The position numbers and the translations under genes are program-made. The notes beneath the pieces are model-generated. The model was not told the origin of the DNA, did no database searches, and saw nothing but the letters and a program-made list of their open reading frames with translations. Source: Undaria pinnatifida (taxonomy: Eukaryota; Sar; Phaeophyceae; Laminariales; Alariaceae). Taken from it: DNA of 64,000 bases. Positions 42,588 to 52,984 of the stretch are shown here, in pieces (positions within the stretch are counted from its first letter, which is position 1; each line of letters opens with the position of its first letter). The DNA lies in assembly GCA_012845835.1 (NCBI GenBank), contig JABAKD010000021.1, positions 2,741,706 through 2,805,705 on the forward strand, written 5' to 3'.

Positions 42588-42690
42588 TTCTGGACAAGCC
42601 GTGGTCACAGGCGTCTTCTGATCTGCCCCCCCTCCGGTACATGCCTTTACTTTTATCGTGCCTAGGGTTCAATATTCCCACTTTTCAGCA
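42588..42690 (+). repeat. R11 repeat copy
   Basis: CCTTCTGGACAAGCCGTGGT, CACAGGCGTCTTC and TTTTATCGTGCCTAGGGTT follow the 6632 copy. Confidence 0.72.
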
Positions 42691-43052
42691 GCACATGCCA
42701 TGGCAACTAGGCGGGGCATGCTATTATGGTGAACAATCCCGTCAGGAATTTCCGCGTAATAACGCGGACTGTCCACGAGGGTGCGATTTTTTTTGGCCAA
42801 AATACTTTCCATTTAGTGGCTTGAAATGAAGAGCTACTATCCCCAACATCGTCGAAAACTCGTGTGTCGTCGTACTGTGTCGCCTCCTCCAAGTATAGAA
42901 ACCCACCGGTATCTTGAATTGGTGTGAATTGATCTAACCCCAACACCCTTCATGTATGCTAGTGTGTTATTCATTGTATGCCGACGCCGTGGCATTATTC
43001 ATGCGGTGAAGCGTATCTGGTACTTTTTTTTGTTTTCTCGTGGTTTGTTTTC

Positions 43053-43321
43053 GACGCATGCCACGATAGAGGCATACCTTTTTTTGGCGACAACAAGTTT
43101 TCTGAATGACGGGGGCTCCTTAACCCAAAGTCGTCAGAAAAAATCGGCCATTAATTTTTGCATGATTCTCTCGTCGTGTACCTAGGCCACATGTGGGATT
43201 TTTCATCCGGTATCGTAGCAGTTATATTTTTCTACAAATCAGTTATCGGGAGAGGTCTTAAGCTCCCAAACTAAAGGAACCTCAGAAAAACAATGGTTGC
43301 CCCTCTATCGTAGCACGCGTC
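43053..43321 (-). mobile_element. R1 MITE, full copy, TTTC on both sides
   Basis: GACGCATGCCACGATAGAGG to CCTCTATCGTAGCACGCGTC, flanked by TTTC on each side. Confidence 0.9.
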
Positions 43322-43365
43322 TTTCCAAGGACTGAGCTGAACAGCTGTTTCAAATGAGGAGGACT

Positions 43366-43667
43366 GCTTCTACGATACCGCGCCCTCCCCCCCCAAAAAA
43401 CAGCGATTTTCTTTAAAGAACGTTTCATGGCAGCTCGACACGAGGACGGATACCATTAAAAAAAATATCGTCACATAGTTTCTTGTTTGCCAAGGATCAT
43501 CGAACGATGACACGTCGGGGTGGCAAGGGGCGTCGTATCTCAGGCGATACGGCTGGGAGCTGGTTTCGAAACCGGCGATTCGTTCAAGAAAAGTGGAGGG
43601 GGCTGGTTTCGAAACCGGCGATTCGTTAAAGAAAAGTTGGGGGGGGCTGCCGTAGTAAGACTCGGAC
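43366..43667 (+). mobile_element. R3 element with a small internal duplication
   Basis: GCTTCTACGATACCGCGCC to GGGGGGGCTGCCGTAGTAAG. The block GGCTGGTTTCGAAACCGGCG, then ATTCGTTxAAGAAAAGT, is present twice in tandem near the right end. Confidence 0.8.
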
Positions 43668-43889
43668 CCTAAAAAACATTGTAGTGGACACCCTTCTAAC
43701 GTAGCGTGCGTCATCAGTGGGTCTCGAATTATGCCGCGTCGGGGACAGATAATATCCTCACAGATGATCTACATGAATTGCGTCTTTCAGGGCAGGTAGC
43801 TGCCATGGTGGATACGATCTGCATGGCCTATAGATCACGTTGACGCGTGGGAGACGTATGATCTGAATTATCTGTCTGGCACATGTTTC

Positions 43890-44420
43890 CTTGTTTGGAG
43901 CTGTACTGCACAGGTCCTGAGCGACATATGATATCGATATATATATGGGATCTTGATTATCTAGATTATTTAATTACTTAGATGATCTAGATTATCTAGA
44001 TGACATGGGTGAGATATAGACGCTATAGATTACATAGATGATTTGATCTTATGATATGTATGATATATCTAGACATCTTTCTAGATGATCTAGGTGATCT
44101 ATACAGATAATCTACATGATCTACATGATCTATATGATCTATATTATCTAGATGGTCATATTTCCGGTGTGTGAATTTATCGCCGTTGCACAGGACACGG
44201 ATGTATAGATGATCTATTAATAGTAGATCTGATGATACACGCAGTTAATCTAAATGATCTAGATCCTATCTAGATGATCTATCTAGATGATCTATCAAGA
44301 TGATATAGATCCTATCTAGATAATCTAGGTGACCTATACAGATGATCTACACCATCTACACGATCTACATGATATATATATGAAATATACGATCTACAAA
44401 ATCTACATAATTTAGGTCAT
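43890..44420. repeat. R8 GATCTAGAT-rich tract
   Basis: More than 500 bases dominated by short palindromic words (ATCTAGAT, GATCTA, TAGATGATCT), strongly self-complementary. It ends about 45 bases before exon 15. Confidence 0.85.
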
Positions 44421-44464
44421 GATCTGTCCGATGTGAGAATCTTTTGCCCTTGCCCCGGGTGCAG

Positions 44465-44621
44465 GTTGCTCCTGGACGAGGGCATGAAGCGCTTGGAGAG
44501 CCGCGCGGACGAGATTCTGGGGAAGCTCGGCCGGATGGACCGCATGTTGGACGCGATGGTGGAGGGGTGCACGGACTGCCCTCGCCTCTTTATCCTTACT
44601 CCAGCCACAGGAGGACCGACG
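44465..44621 (+). CDS. Exon 15: coiled coil and CPRLF motif
   Basis: The acceptor has a pyrimidine-rich tract ending GGGTGCAG and the donor is ACG|GTACGA. It reads LLLDEGMKRLESRADEILGK, then LGRMDRMLDAMVEGCTDCPR and LFILTPATGGPT. From memory, a CPRLFxLxP strand following a helix is a recurring element in the C-terminal module of some protist and invertebrate kinase or ROCO-like proteins; this was not searched. A full R1 MITE begins 16 bases after the donor. Confidence 0.85.
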
Positions 44622-44637
44622 GTACGAAACTGCGCTA

Positions 44638-44919
44638 GACGCGTGCTACGATAGAGGTGTGCACACCCCTTTTTTTCTAATACTACCCCTCAATTTCGGG
44701 TGCTTGAGACCTCTCCCTAAAACTGATTTGGAGAAAAAATAAAACCGCCCATCGAGTAACAAAATCCCAGATAGCCTAGGTACACAACAAGAGTTCATGC
44801 AAAAAAAAATGGCTCATTATTTATTTTTTTTCCGACGATTTTGGGTTAAGAAGCCCCGTCACTCAGAATACCTGTTTTCGCCCAACAAAAGGTATACCTC
44901 TCTATCGTAGCATGCGTCG
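44638..44919 (+). mobile_element. R1 MITE, full copy next to exon 15
   Basis: GACGCGTGCTACGATAGAGG to CCTCTCTATCGTAGCATGCG. It begins 16 bases after the exon 15 donor. Confidence 0.88.
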
Positions 44920-45151
44920 AATTGTTTTTTTTTTTGGCTGTTTTGGTGCGCCCGATAACGTGTAGCATGCGCTTCAACGTCAATCACTCACACGCATTGC
45001 CCAGATAAAGGAGGAGAAAAAAAACAGTCCAGGGAAACCCCACAAGGGAAACAACACCCCTCCATATCTAGGGTGGACATGTATGGCACTACCCACAAAA
45101 AGGAAACACCCCTCCACGTCTACGTTGGTTGTATATAGCACTACCCACACT

Positions 45152-45434
45152 GACACATGCTACGGTAAAGGAACAAGGTGCGCCATTTTTCCTTCCGAGG
45201 GTGAGGTGCCGAGGAACTCTCTATTTGTCACCCCGAAAACTCTCACGTTTGGAGTGAACTGAAAGTGCTTCCCGGTGACCAAATCCATCGTCCATGGACA
45301 TGGAAAAAAGACACTCAGAGTTTGTGAATCAAGAATCACATTCCAACGATGTTGGGTCACGGAGCCCAATGATTCAGAAAGTACGTCTGCCAAAAAAAGC
45401 GGTACACCTTAACACCTCTAGCGTGGCACGCGCC
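45152..45434 (+). mobile_element. R1 MITE, diverged copy, CACT on both sides
   Basis: GACACATGCTACGGTAAAGG to CCTCTAGCGTGGCACGCGCC. CACT precedes and follows it, so the target duplication outlived much of the interior. Confidence 0.82.
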
Positions 45435-45576
45435 CACTAAGTTAATCTTAGGCACACAGGGAGCACGCGATAATAACGTAGCCAACATTAGCCATTTGTG
45501 TATTTTCCAGCGCACGCTCTCGTAAAGAAAGGAGAAGGCTGCAGTCGATCCGAACAAACGGCACGTCCTCCTTCGA

Positions 45577-45790
45577 GCCGTGTCGCGGTAGGGGCTTGCA
45601 ATGGTTGGGTCAAACGGTTCTGGCCGGTTGAGCTTCTTGAGCCCGGAACTAGCCGCGTGGAGGTATTGGTCGGATTGCGCCGGCGAATGCCTTCCAAGTC
45701 GTTTTTCGGGGATGAGGTATTGAGCTACTTATGCTAAGGAGCCCAGAAACTTCTCAGAATCTACTGCACCGCCTAACCGTGGGATGACTC
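45577..45790 (+). mobile_element. R2 element, short form
   Basis: GCCGTGTCGCGGTAGGGGC to CTAACCGTGGGATGACTC, with GGCGAATGCCTTCCAAGTCG inside. Confidence 0.78.
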
Positions 45791-46444
45791 CTTTGATGGT
45801 TTGGACAGCACTACCCGCGAGCCCACTTGGCCAAGACCAATCCTACGGGAGCGGTTTTTTTTTCAGGGTCCTGTTTTGAAGCGACCCGGGCTCCCTGGCC
45901 CTAGTGACCCACCCCCCTTTCCATGCTTGCGGTCGTAAGCTTTCCTACTGATTTACCTTTTACGATACGAGCCCACGACGGAATGGTAAGCTACTTTGCG
46001 CTAAGAAAATTGCGCTAAAAAGTTATTTTTTTCCCGTGAGATAGGGAGTCATTCGTGCAGGTGGCTCAAACCCATCAGCGAAAATGAGGATATGATGCTA
46101 CAATGCCGTGCCTTTGGTCCCACGAAACCGCACATCAGGACTACAGCAATATGTAGGCCAGTGGGCAAACGCTATTCGACCAAAATAGATGTATGATTTC
46201 GGATTCGAGAGCATGATGGACGGGGTGGTGCATGAACTACCCTTCCCTCTGTGTCCCAACTTGCTGCGGGCACAGAAGGGCTGGCGGAAACTATCTATGA
46301 CGGAGACGGGTTACGACCATGGTGGAGCTTTAGGGTGATTAGTGTTCCGGCTGACGAGGCTTGTGAAATGAGTAACCATCTACTGTAGTAGAGCTGCTGA
46401 ACCACCCATCCCCGACGTCCCCTCAGGAACAGCCCTTTACATAA

Positions 46445-46570
46445 ATGCGTGCAGCTGTGGAAACCCGACCGTGGTGGAAACCCGACCGTGGTTTTCAGCG
46501 TGGGAAACACGCCCAACCCTAACCTTAACCCTGCCCCCCTGGGAAATTTCTCGCGAAGAGCTCCTGTAGC
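46445..46570 (+). pseudogene. Decayed copy 1 of exon 16
   Basis: It opens GCAGCTGTGGAAACCCGACC, identical to the acceptor and first codons of exon 16, then carries a short internal duplication of GTGGAAACCCGACC. The central FLCAH codons are replaced by a run resembling CCTAACCTTAACCC. Confidence 0.85.
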
Positions 46571-46674
46571 GGAGAATTTTGTGTTGACGATCAACCGTTT
46601 TGTAGAAAGGTGGGGAAGGGCAAGTTTTGCAATCAGTAGTACGAAAGTCCTCCATCGTCACTCGACATTCATGC

Positions 46675-46760
46675 GTGCGTGTAGCTGTGTAAACCCGACC
46701 GTGGGTTCTCGGTGGGCCACGTACCTAGCCCTGGCTTTAGAGAACTCGGAAATGTTGATT
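46675..46760 (+). pseudogene. Decayed copy 2 of exon 16
   Basis: GTAGCTGTGTAAACCCGACC corresponds to the exon 16 start with the acceptor AG kept, but a TAA arises in the first codons. GGTTCTCGG and CCACGT blocks still align before similarity ends. Confidence 0.82.
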
Positions 46761-46889
46761 TAAAATCGGGAGTTAGTTCGTGTGCACTATAAAGTCGACC
46801 CTTATTGTGTAGAAGATGGGGGCGAGAAAGTCAGAGTAGGCACCAAATGTTTTGCCCCCCCCCCCCCCCCCCGCCTCTAAATGCCATGC

Positions 46890-47005
46890 GTGCGTCCGTG
46901 CAGCTGTTGAACGCCGACACTTGGTTCCGTGGAGGAAACGTGCTCGACCCTAGCGCACAAAAAACGCCGACCAACCGGGAAATTTCTGAGAACGTTATTG
47001 TAATG
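46890..47005 (+). pseudogene. Decayed copy 3 of exon 16
   Basis: GCAGCTGTTGAACGCCGACA, CTTGGTTCCGTGGAGG and AACGTGCTCGACC follow exon 16 closely. The copy is preceded by a long C run. The second half has drifted (AAAAAACGCCGACC). Confidence 0.85.
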
Positions 47006-47254
47006 GGATATGTTTTGTACACAATGATATTATGCCAATTATTGCAGCGCCGAAAGATGTGGGGGGGGAGTGAAGTCGTTTACACGAGTTTTGTTTCGTT
47101 GGCCGTGGGTTTTGTGTTGTTTCGGTGTGCGTCTGTGAATGATCGATGCTGAAGCTCATCATGTTGCCTGCACGTTATAGGACGACAAAGCTGATAAGAA
47201 TGCCATGTTTTACACCCCCCCTCCTCCCCCGCCGCCGTCACATGTCATACATGC

Positions 47255-47345
47255 GCGCGTGCAGCTGCGGAAACCCGCATTTTTGTTTTCTCGGGGGACT
47301 ACGTGTTCGACCCCAACCCCAATCCCGACCACCGGGGAAAATTCT
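47255..47345 (+). pseudogene. Decayed copy 4 of exon 16
   Basis: GCAGCTGCGGAAACCCGCAT and TTCTCGGGGGACTACGTG align with exon 16. The copy sits 219 bp before the intact exon and shares its leading CATGCGCGCGTGCAG context. Confidence 0.85.
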
Positions 47346-47482
47346 GGGAAGGTTATTGTACAGGAACGTTTTTAGTGCATGTTGATGCCAACTACTGATT
47401 TGTCGAAGGTGGAGGGGGGGTAAGTCATGGACACGAGCTTCCCCTTCCCCCGGTGCCGCCACATACGTACTCATGCCTGCAG

Positions 47483-47620
47483 CTGTGGAAACCCGACACT
47501 TGGTTCTCGGAGAGCAACGTGCTGACCTTCCTGTGCGCACACGACCTGGCACCGATTGGGGAAGGCATCAAGGTTCCTTGTCCACGGCAAAAATTGGAAA
47601 AGTGGGCGCCAGCCATTCAG
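47483..47620 (+). CDS. Exon 16: FLCAH motif exon; GC donor; last of five tandem copies
   Basis: The acceptor is CATGCCTGCAG. It reads LWKPDTWFSESNVLTFLCAH, then DLAPIGEGIKVPCPRQKLEK and WAPAIQ, phase 0 at both ends. The donor is CAG|GCAAGG, a GC site. The FLC(A/E)H....G.G....PRxxLxKxAP pattern continues the CPRLF module. Four decayed copies precede it at intervals of 219-361 bp. Only this one is open with both splice sites. Confidence 0.85.
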
Positions 47621-47784
47621 GCAAGGACGCATGCTACAAATAAACGGTGCACTTCGTCTTTTATTGGGCTTTACACGCTTGCTCCTTAAGCCGCGGCGCT
47701 ATTATATCTGGCTGCAGCTTAACCTCGATTCAGATAATCGTTTTATCTAGAAGCAGCGGGCCAACGTGACCCGATCCGCGGCAT

Positions 47785-48010
47785 GACCAGCATCTCCCGG
47801 GTCATTCGGAGCTCATCGTGTCAGGTCGGGTCGGGTCAGGAAGTGTCCAAACTCTCACGGGTCAGGCCGGATCGGGTCGGGTCGGGTCGGGTCAGAAGGT
47901 CGTTTAATCTCACCGATAGAGTCCGGTCACCCAACCCGACCCGACCCGACCCGACCCGACCCGACCCGACCCGACCCGACCCGACCCGACCCGAGAAAAA
48001 AAATCCTGAA
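47785..48010 (+). repeat. R7 (CGGGT) element
   Basis: GGTCGGGTCGGGTCAGGAAG, then TTTAATCTCACCGATAGAG and a block of about 11 CCCGA units (47934-47994). It lies in intron 16. Confidence 0.85.
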
Positions 48011-48188
48011 CAAAACGACTCACAAGTCGCAAAGGAATGCCGCTAAGGACGTACTAGGAAAAGTGCGTACCAGACGGTAGACTAAATGCAAAATAGAAAG
48101 CAGTACGATAAACCTAAAAACCGACCAAAGCCCCGATTTGAGACACGTGCTACCGTAGGGCTGGGCGATTTTTGTCTTTCGGAGCCTG

Positions 48189-48441
48189 GGTCATCCCACG
48201 GTAGAGGTTTGCACTTTTATAGCCAAAAAAAGGTGTACCTGAGCGGTTGAGCTCCTCATGCGTGGATCTATCAGTTTTGTACGATAATTTTACGAGTATC
48301 CATGTTTTACGACTTTGGTGCATAGAAATGGTCGGGTTACGCGAACGAATGTCTTCCAAGTCCGTGTTTCGCATGAGACATTGAGTTCTGCATTTTAGGA
48401 GCCCGGGAAATTTCTGCTCCAATCCTAGCGTGGGACGGCTC
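48189..48441 (+). mobile_element. R2 element, short form
   Basis: GGTCATCCCACGGTAGAGG to CTAGCGTGGGACGGCTC, with GAGCTCCTCATGCGTGG inside. Confidence 0.8.
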
Positions 48442-48539
48442 AAAAAATTGTTTGGGGGAAAACAATAGGGAGAGGGCAAACCTGATGAACACTCGCGTGT
48501 CATACCGTATTCACACAACAAAACAACGAAACATGGCAC

Positions 48540-48790
48540 CTTGAATCTCGGACAGATCACGACATAGATCATCTACATCCAGCACATCACGATCTAGATC
48601 ATGTACATAGGACAGATCACAGTATAGATCACCAACCTCGGACAGATCACGATCTAGATAACGTATATCGGACAGATCACGATCTAGATCATCTACATCG
48701 TACAGATCACGATATTAATCACCAACCTCGGACATATCACGATCTAGATCATCTGTCAGTAGATCCTGTGTCTGTCGTTCTTAGATGCTG
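48540..48790 (+). repeat. R8 tandem tract, about 47-bp unit
   Basis: CGGACAGATCACGATCTAGA, then TCATCTACATC, recurs five or more times with small changes. Confidence 0.85.
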
Positions 48791-49591
48791 GGTGCAGGAT
48801 ATCTACCTAGAGAGTACAGGTCCAACCCTGCAAGCCTTTGCTAGACCATGAAGATCGTACAGCTGCCACCCGGCAACATCAGCTAAACCTTGCAGATCTT
48901 TCCTGAATGATATAGATAATCACATGGGGATAATAGATAATCTTTCCGACGTGTGTGAGATTTTTAAAGAACGAAATTGTATTTCAACGTCGTCGCGTTG
49001 TTTCTCTGTTGAGAAGCCCCTCCAGGCAGGAAGCTTTTGACCGGAAAGTGCTTCGATATATATCGTAGTACACGTCTTGGCGCATAGAAGACACTTCCTG
49101 TTCATATCGCACCCCTCTTTCGCGAAATTGATAGTACCCCAACTCGCGCACCTCCTTTGCAAAATTACTAGTACTCCACCCGAAAAACTGATTAAAAAAC
49201 AAAATGAAATGTGCAACCCGATGAACACATCTCCTTTGTATACAGGATATTGCTAAACCCAACGTTTGCTATCACCGACACCTCCATCATGGACACGTGC
49301 TACTGCTGCAGAGGGGCACTCTGCCATTTTCAGCGCTCCCCCTCACTTGTGGAGGCCTCTAGGAGTACATGCCGCCCAAGAACTGATTCCGAGAAAACTG
49401 AAAGAGCAAACTTCGAAATATAATCCCCATGGCCAAGGTACCAAAAAATAATAGTACTTTGCGAAAAACAATGAAGGAACCCCGGGTCACTCAGGATTTA
49501 ATTTAGGTAAAAAAACGCCACCTATACCGTGTCTCTTATCCGTGCCCCTCATTGATTGAGCAACGACACACATAACACACTTGGAACAAAA

Positions 49592-49838
49592 GACGTGTGC
49601 TACGATAGAGGTAGCGCTTTTCGTCCGGGATGGTTTCTGAACGGCGGGGCTCCTTAACCCAAAATCGTCGGAAATCGGCCATTTCTTTTTTGCGTGATTC
49701 TCCTTGTGTACTTAGACCATGTGATGTTTCACCCATTAGAAGCTTATTCTTATGAAATCGGATTTTGGGAGAGGTCTTAAGCTCCCAAATCGAGGAACCC
49801 CATAAAAAGAATGGTTCACCTACATCGAAGCACGCGTC
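49592..49838 (-). mobile_element. R1 MITE, full copy
   Basis: GACGTGTGCTACGATAGAGG to CCTACATCGAAGCACGCGTC. Confidence 0.85.
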
Positions 49839-49932
49839 AACAGCATCAGCCGAAGACCTGCTGCCCATAAGACGCCTGCTAAGATAGTAGGAGCACCGCG
49901 TTTTTCCAGCGCCTTCGTCTGAAAAGGTCTAA

Positions 49933-50482
49933 AGACCAAGGCTACTACGGTATTAGTAGGGGGGATGTTCTGATGATGGTATGATTATGTTATGATTATG
50001 TTACGATAGTGTTATGATGATGTTATGATAGTGTTATGATAATGTTATGATGATGTTGTGATGGTGTTATGATGGTGTTATGGTGATGTTACGATGCTGT
50101 TACGATGATGTCATGATGATGTTATATTGATGTTATGATGATGTTATGATGACGTTATGATGATGTTTTGACGACCTTATGATGATGTTACGATAATGAC
50201 GTTACGATATACCCCAGTCTTCACTACCGGATTTGCGCTATCAATACTCGCGCGACCGACCAGATGTATCTTGCGGACGAAAATACTATAGGGAAAGTTT
50301 TTGGCGCGGCGTAGCTTTAACCATGGCGTTGCGGATTCATACGGAAAATTGTAGCAGCACCAAAGCTCAAGATAAGACCGCAACGGAACAGGGAAATCAC
50401 TCGAAGGAGTGACCCCGAGTCACCGCGAGAAAATGCGAGAGATAGTCCCAAAAGTGACCCCCCCCTACCGTACCATTGGTCT
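49933..50482 (+). mobile_element. R4 element with GATGTTATGAT minisatellite, both ends visible
   Basis: The left end GACCAAGGCTACTACGGTAT is the inverse of the right end CCCTACCGTACCATTGGTC. A minisatellite (49970-50195) sits just inside the left end, as in the 19190 copy. Confidence 0.82.
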
Positions 50483-50689
50483 AAAACCGAACGCAAACTC
50501 TGACTGCTCAAAATATAGGAAAGCGCAATTGATCAGCATTCCCGTTACCTAGCTATACAACGAATAATTCTCTAAAAACAATGTCGACACTGGGTAGCTC
50601 TTCCGCGTACAAAGCCCGGTGGGTGGGGAATGGTTTGGCCAAAAATTGACGCACAGGAAGTAGTGCTACAGTGTATGTTCCTACATTGT

Positions 50690-50815
50690 GCCGGTTAAGT
50701 AGTGCCGGTAGCCGGTATATTGCCGGTGTTTTTGCTCTGGCTGGCACATACCGGCGTTAGAGGATATATGTAGTGCCGGTTAATTAGTGCCGGTAGCCGC
50801 TATCGTGCAGATGAC
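50690..50815 (+). repeat. R12 repeats
   Basis: TGTGCCGGTTAAGTAGTGCC, then GGTAGCCGGTATATTGCCGG, with a second similar block after CTGGCACATACCGGCG. Confidence 0.65.
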
Positions 50816-50820
50816 CGGTC

Positions 50821-51000
50821 GCCCCGGTGGCGCATCAGGTTATCCTCGAGCCTGGTATAGTGAGTTCGAATCTCCCCGAGCGAGTGCATACTCGTATCAA
50901 TTCGTGGAAACTTTTTCTTGTGCACAAATTGACTTGGGGAAAACGCGAGAGCGTGAGTTAGCAACACTCGATGAAAAATCGACGAGCAGTGGGATTGCTG
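50821..51000 (+). repeat. tRNA-derived SINE-like copy 2
   Basis: The head GCCCCGGTGGCGCATCAGGT has the A-box pattern and GAGTTCGAATCTCC the B-box pattern. The body ACGCGAGAGCGTGAGTTAGC, then ACTCGATGAAAAATCGACGA, aligns with the body of 25162-25310. Stems are imperfect, so an intact tRNA is unlikely. Confidence 0.68.
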
Positions 51001-51115
51001 AACCCTATGCGTCATAAAATTTGAAGGCAAGAACCAGAAGGGGAAAAAAGGACGACACCTGTGACCACGGCTTGTCCAGAAGCTGGAAAGTACATGTGTG
51101 TGAGATAAAAAAGGT

Positions 51116-51388
51116 GACGCGTGCTACGATAGAGGTAGCACTTCTCGTCTGAAATAGTCTCTGAATGTGTCGGGGCTCCTCAACCCAAAATCGTCCGAAA
51201 TATAGGCCATTTTTGTTTTCACGATTCTCGTCGTGTACCTAGTAGGCCATGGGATTTTTCATCCGGTATGATAGCAGCTTTATTTTTACTCCAAATCATT
51301 TTTTTGGGCGGGTGGTCTTAAGCTTCGAAGCTCCGAACGTGAGAGACCACAGGAAAAAAGTGGTGCACCTCTGTCGTAGTACGCGTCG
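51116..51388 (-). mobile_element. R1 MITE, full copy
   Basis: GACGCGTGCTACGATAGAGG to CCTCTGTCGTAGTACGCGTC. An inverted R11 piece (51040-51100) precedes it. Confidence 0.87.
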
Positions 51389-51489
51389 GGTAGTTTGTTC
51401 CGGTTTGGCACATACCGGCGCTAAAGACGGACCACTGCCTTGCCTTAACCATAGCACTAGTCGCAAGACACCCCTCCCTGCGCTGCGAA

Positions 51490-51560
51490 TCTTGACGCAT
51501 ACCCAGGCAAGGCGCTGTGGTATTGCATGGCAAAAAAGATTGACAACCAAAGCCGGGTTT
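51490..51560 (+). pseudogene. Decayed copy 1 of exon 17
   Basis: CTTGACGCATACCCAGGCAA followed by GGCGCTGTGGTATTGC resembles GTAACGCACAGGCAA, GCGCGTTTGTGGTGC at the exon 17 acceptor. The upstream CCCTCCCTGCG tract is shared as well. Confidence 0.6.
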
Positions 51561-51859
51561 TGACGCACAAAAAACGTCTCTACTGACACCAACGCCCCTC
51601 CCCCCATCTCGGCCTACCGAATAACCGGAATACGCCCCCCCCCCCAAAAAAAAACACTTGCAACGACGCATCGATCCAAACCTCCGCTATCTGGACGACT
51701 CCCCTCGTGTTAGAGGCAACCTAGTCTTGCCGATGAGGCCTATTATAGAGGTATCAGAGGGCTTTCATCTGTTTCACACCGCTGGTAAAAATACTAAAAC
51801 CGATTGACTACCCAATCTAAGGCTTACAGCATCCCTCTGCCTCACGTTTGGGACAACGT

Positions 51860-51900
51860 GCGTTGTCTAAGAAAGCGCGGTTTGCGGCACCAAAAATAGT
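51860..51900 (+). pseudogene. Decayed copy 2 of exon 17
   Basis: A short block, AAGCGCGGTTTGCGGCACC, aligns with AAGCGCGTTTGTGGTGCGCC of exon 17. The surrounding pyrimidine-rich lead (CACCAATGCCCCCCCTCTCC) is shared between copies. Confidence 0.45.
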
Positions 51901-52016
51901 TAAACTACGACACACCAAGACCGATTATTTTAGGAACAAACACGCCTCTTTACACCAATGCCCCCCCTCTCCCTGCGTCTCATCTATCAAACAAATGGCA
52001 TTGGCGTAACGCACAG

Positions 52017-52136
52017 GCAAGCGCGTTTGTGGTGCGCCTGGGCTGTAAAGCCGCGTGCATGACGGCTGGAGTGACACCGGCCGCTGTAGACGGCATGTCG
52101 GCGGCCTTAGGGATCAACTTCCTCGCTGGACAACAG
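52017..52136 (+). CDS. Exon 17: helical hydrophobic exon of the C-terminal module
   Basis: The acceptor is AACGCACAG and the donor CAG|GTAACA. The 40 codons are phase 0 at both ends and read ASAFVVRLGCKAACMTAGVT, then PAAVDGMSAALGINFLAGQQ. It is Ala/Gly/Val-rich and probably forms packed helices. Two diverged pieces of the same exon lie at about 51490 and 51860. Confidence 0.8.
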
Positions 52137-52504
52137 GTAACAATGATGCCAGAAAGAAGAAAACTGCGTACTGCTTCGGTGCCCAGTATCTGAACTGCAT
52201 TTCCGTGCTTCTGCGTTTGCATATCGCGTATCTTATCGGAATCAGACTATTCCAACAATCCGATCCGACCTGACAAATATCGGATTTGTTTGTCGGATTG
52301 TCGGGTTTATATGCCCTTATCGAGCCGGCATCGAATGTCGTCCCGATATGAAACACTATCAGGTAGAGACGACCCCATGAACCCCATAAAAATAATACAA
52401 CTTTTTGTTTTCGTGACTAACTGATCGGAGATAGAGAGGACTGTTTTGGCGGCGGTCAAATGCCTAAAGCGCAGCTGTCGTTACCACCCCTTGCTTTCCC
52501 CTGT

Positions 52505-52570
52505 CCTGGACTACCTTAGGTTTCCGCAGCGCTTCGCCCCGCTACAGACGAGGCTCTTGGTGATGTGTAA
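52505..52570 (+). pseudogene. Decayed copy of exon 18, upstream
   Basis: GTTTCCGCAGCGCTTCG, then CCCCGCTACAGACGAGGC, matches the first 40 bases of exon 18 and keeps an acceptor-like CCTTAG. The frame meets TAA soon after. It starts 200 bp before exon 18. Confidence 0.75.
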
Positions 52571-52719
52571 ATATCGGATTGTTTGTCGTCGAATATCGGG
52601 TCCCCAGGCCTTTATCGGATCGGAATCGATTATCGTTCCGATATGAAACATTAGACACGATCGTAAGGCGCCGCCGTCGTCGCTGCCCCTTGCCTTGCCC
52701 TGCTTTGCCTCGCCCGAAG

Positions 52720-52849
52720 GTTTCCGCAGCGCTTCGCTCCGCTGCGGGCAAGGCCCTCGGCGACGTCGACGACGGAGGAGAGGGAAACAATCGCTTCGCT
52801 GGCGCGTCGGCAGACGCTGTAGACGAAAGGGAGGGTCGAAAACTGACAG
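52720..52849 (+). CDS. Exon 18: small helical exon
   Basis: The acceptor is CGCCCGAAG, in a pyrimidine-rich context, and the donor ACAG|GTGGGA. It reads VSAALRSAAGKALGDVDDGG, then EGNNRFAGASADAVDEREGR and KLT plus one base. The leftover G joins GA at the start of exon 19. The exon is one unit of a four-copy tandem array of about 190-200 bp; the other copies carry stops or lost sites. Confidence 0.72.
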
Positions 52850-52984
52850 GTGGGAGCGAGGGACAACTCCCAAGTTGTTTTTAGCTCTTTGGCTGGGCCT
52901 ATTTTGGCGCTGATGTCCTGTAAAATACACTGTGACACCTACTTCGTGATACATACCTGGTATTACGCTTCGCTTACAACATTC

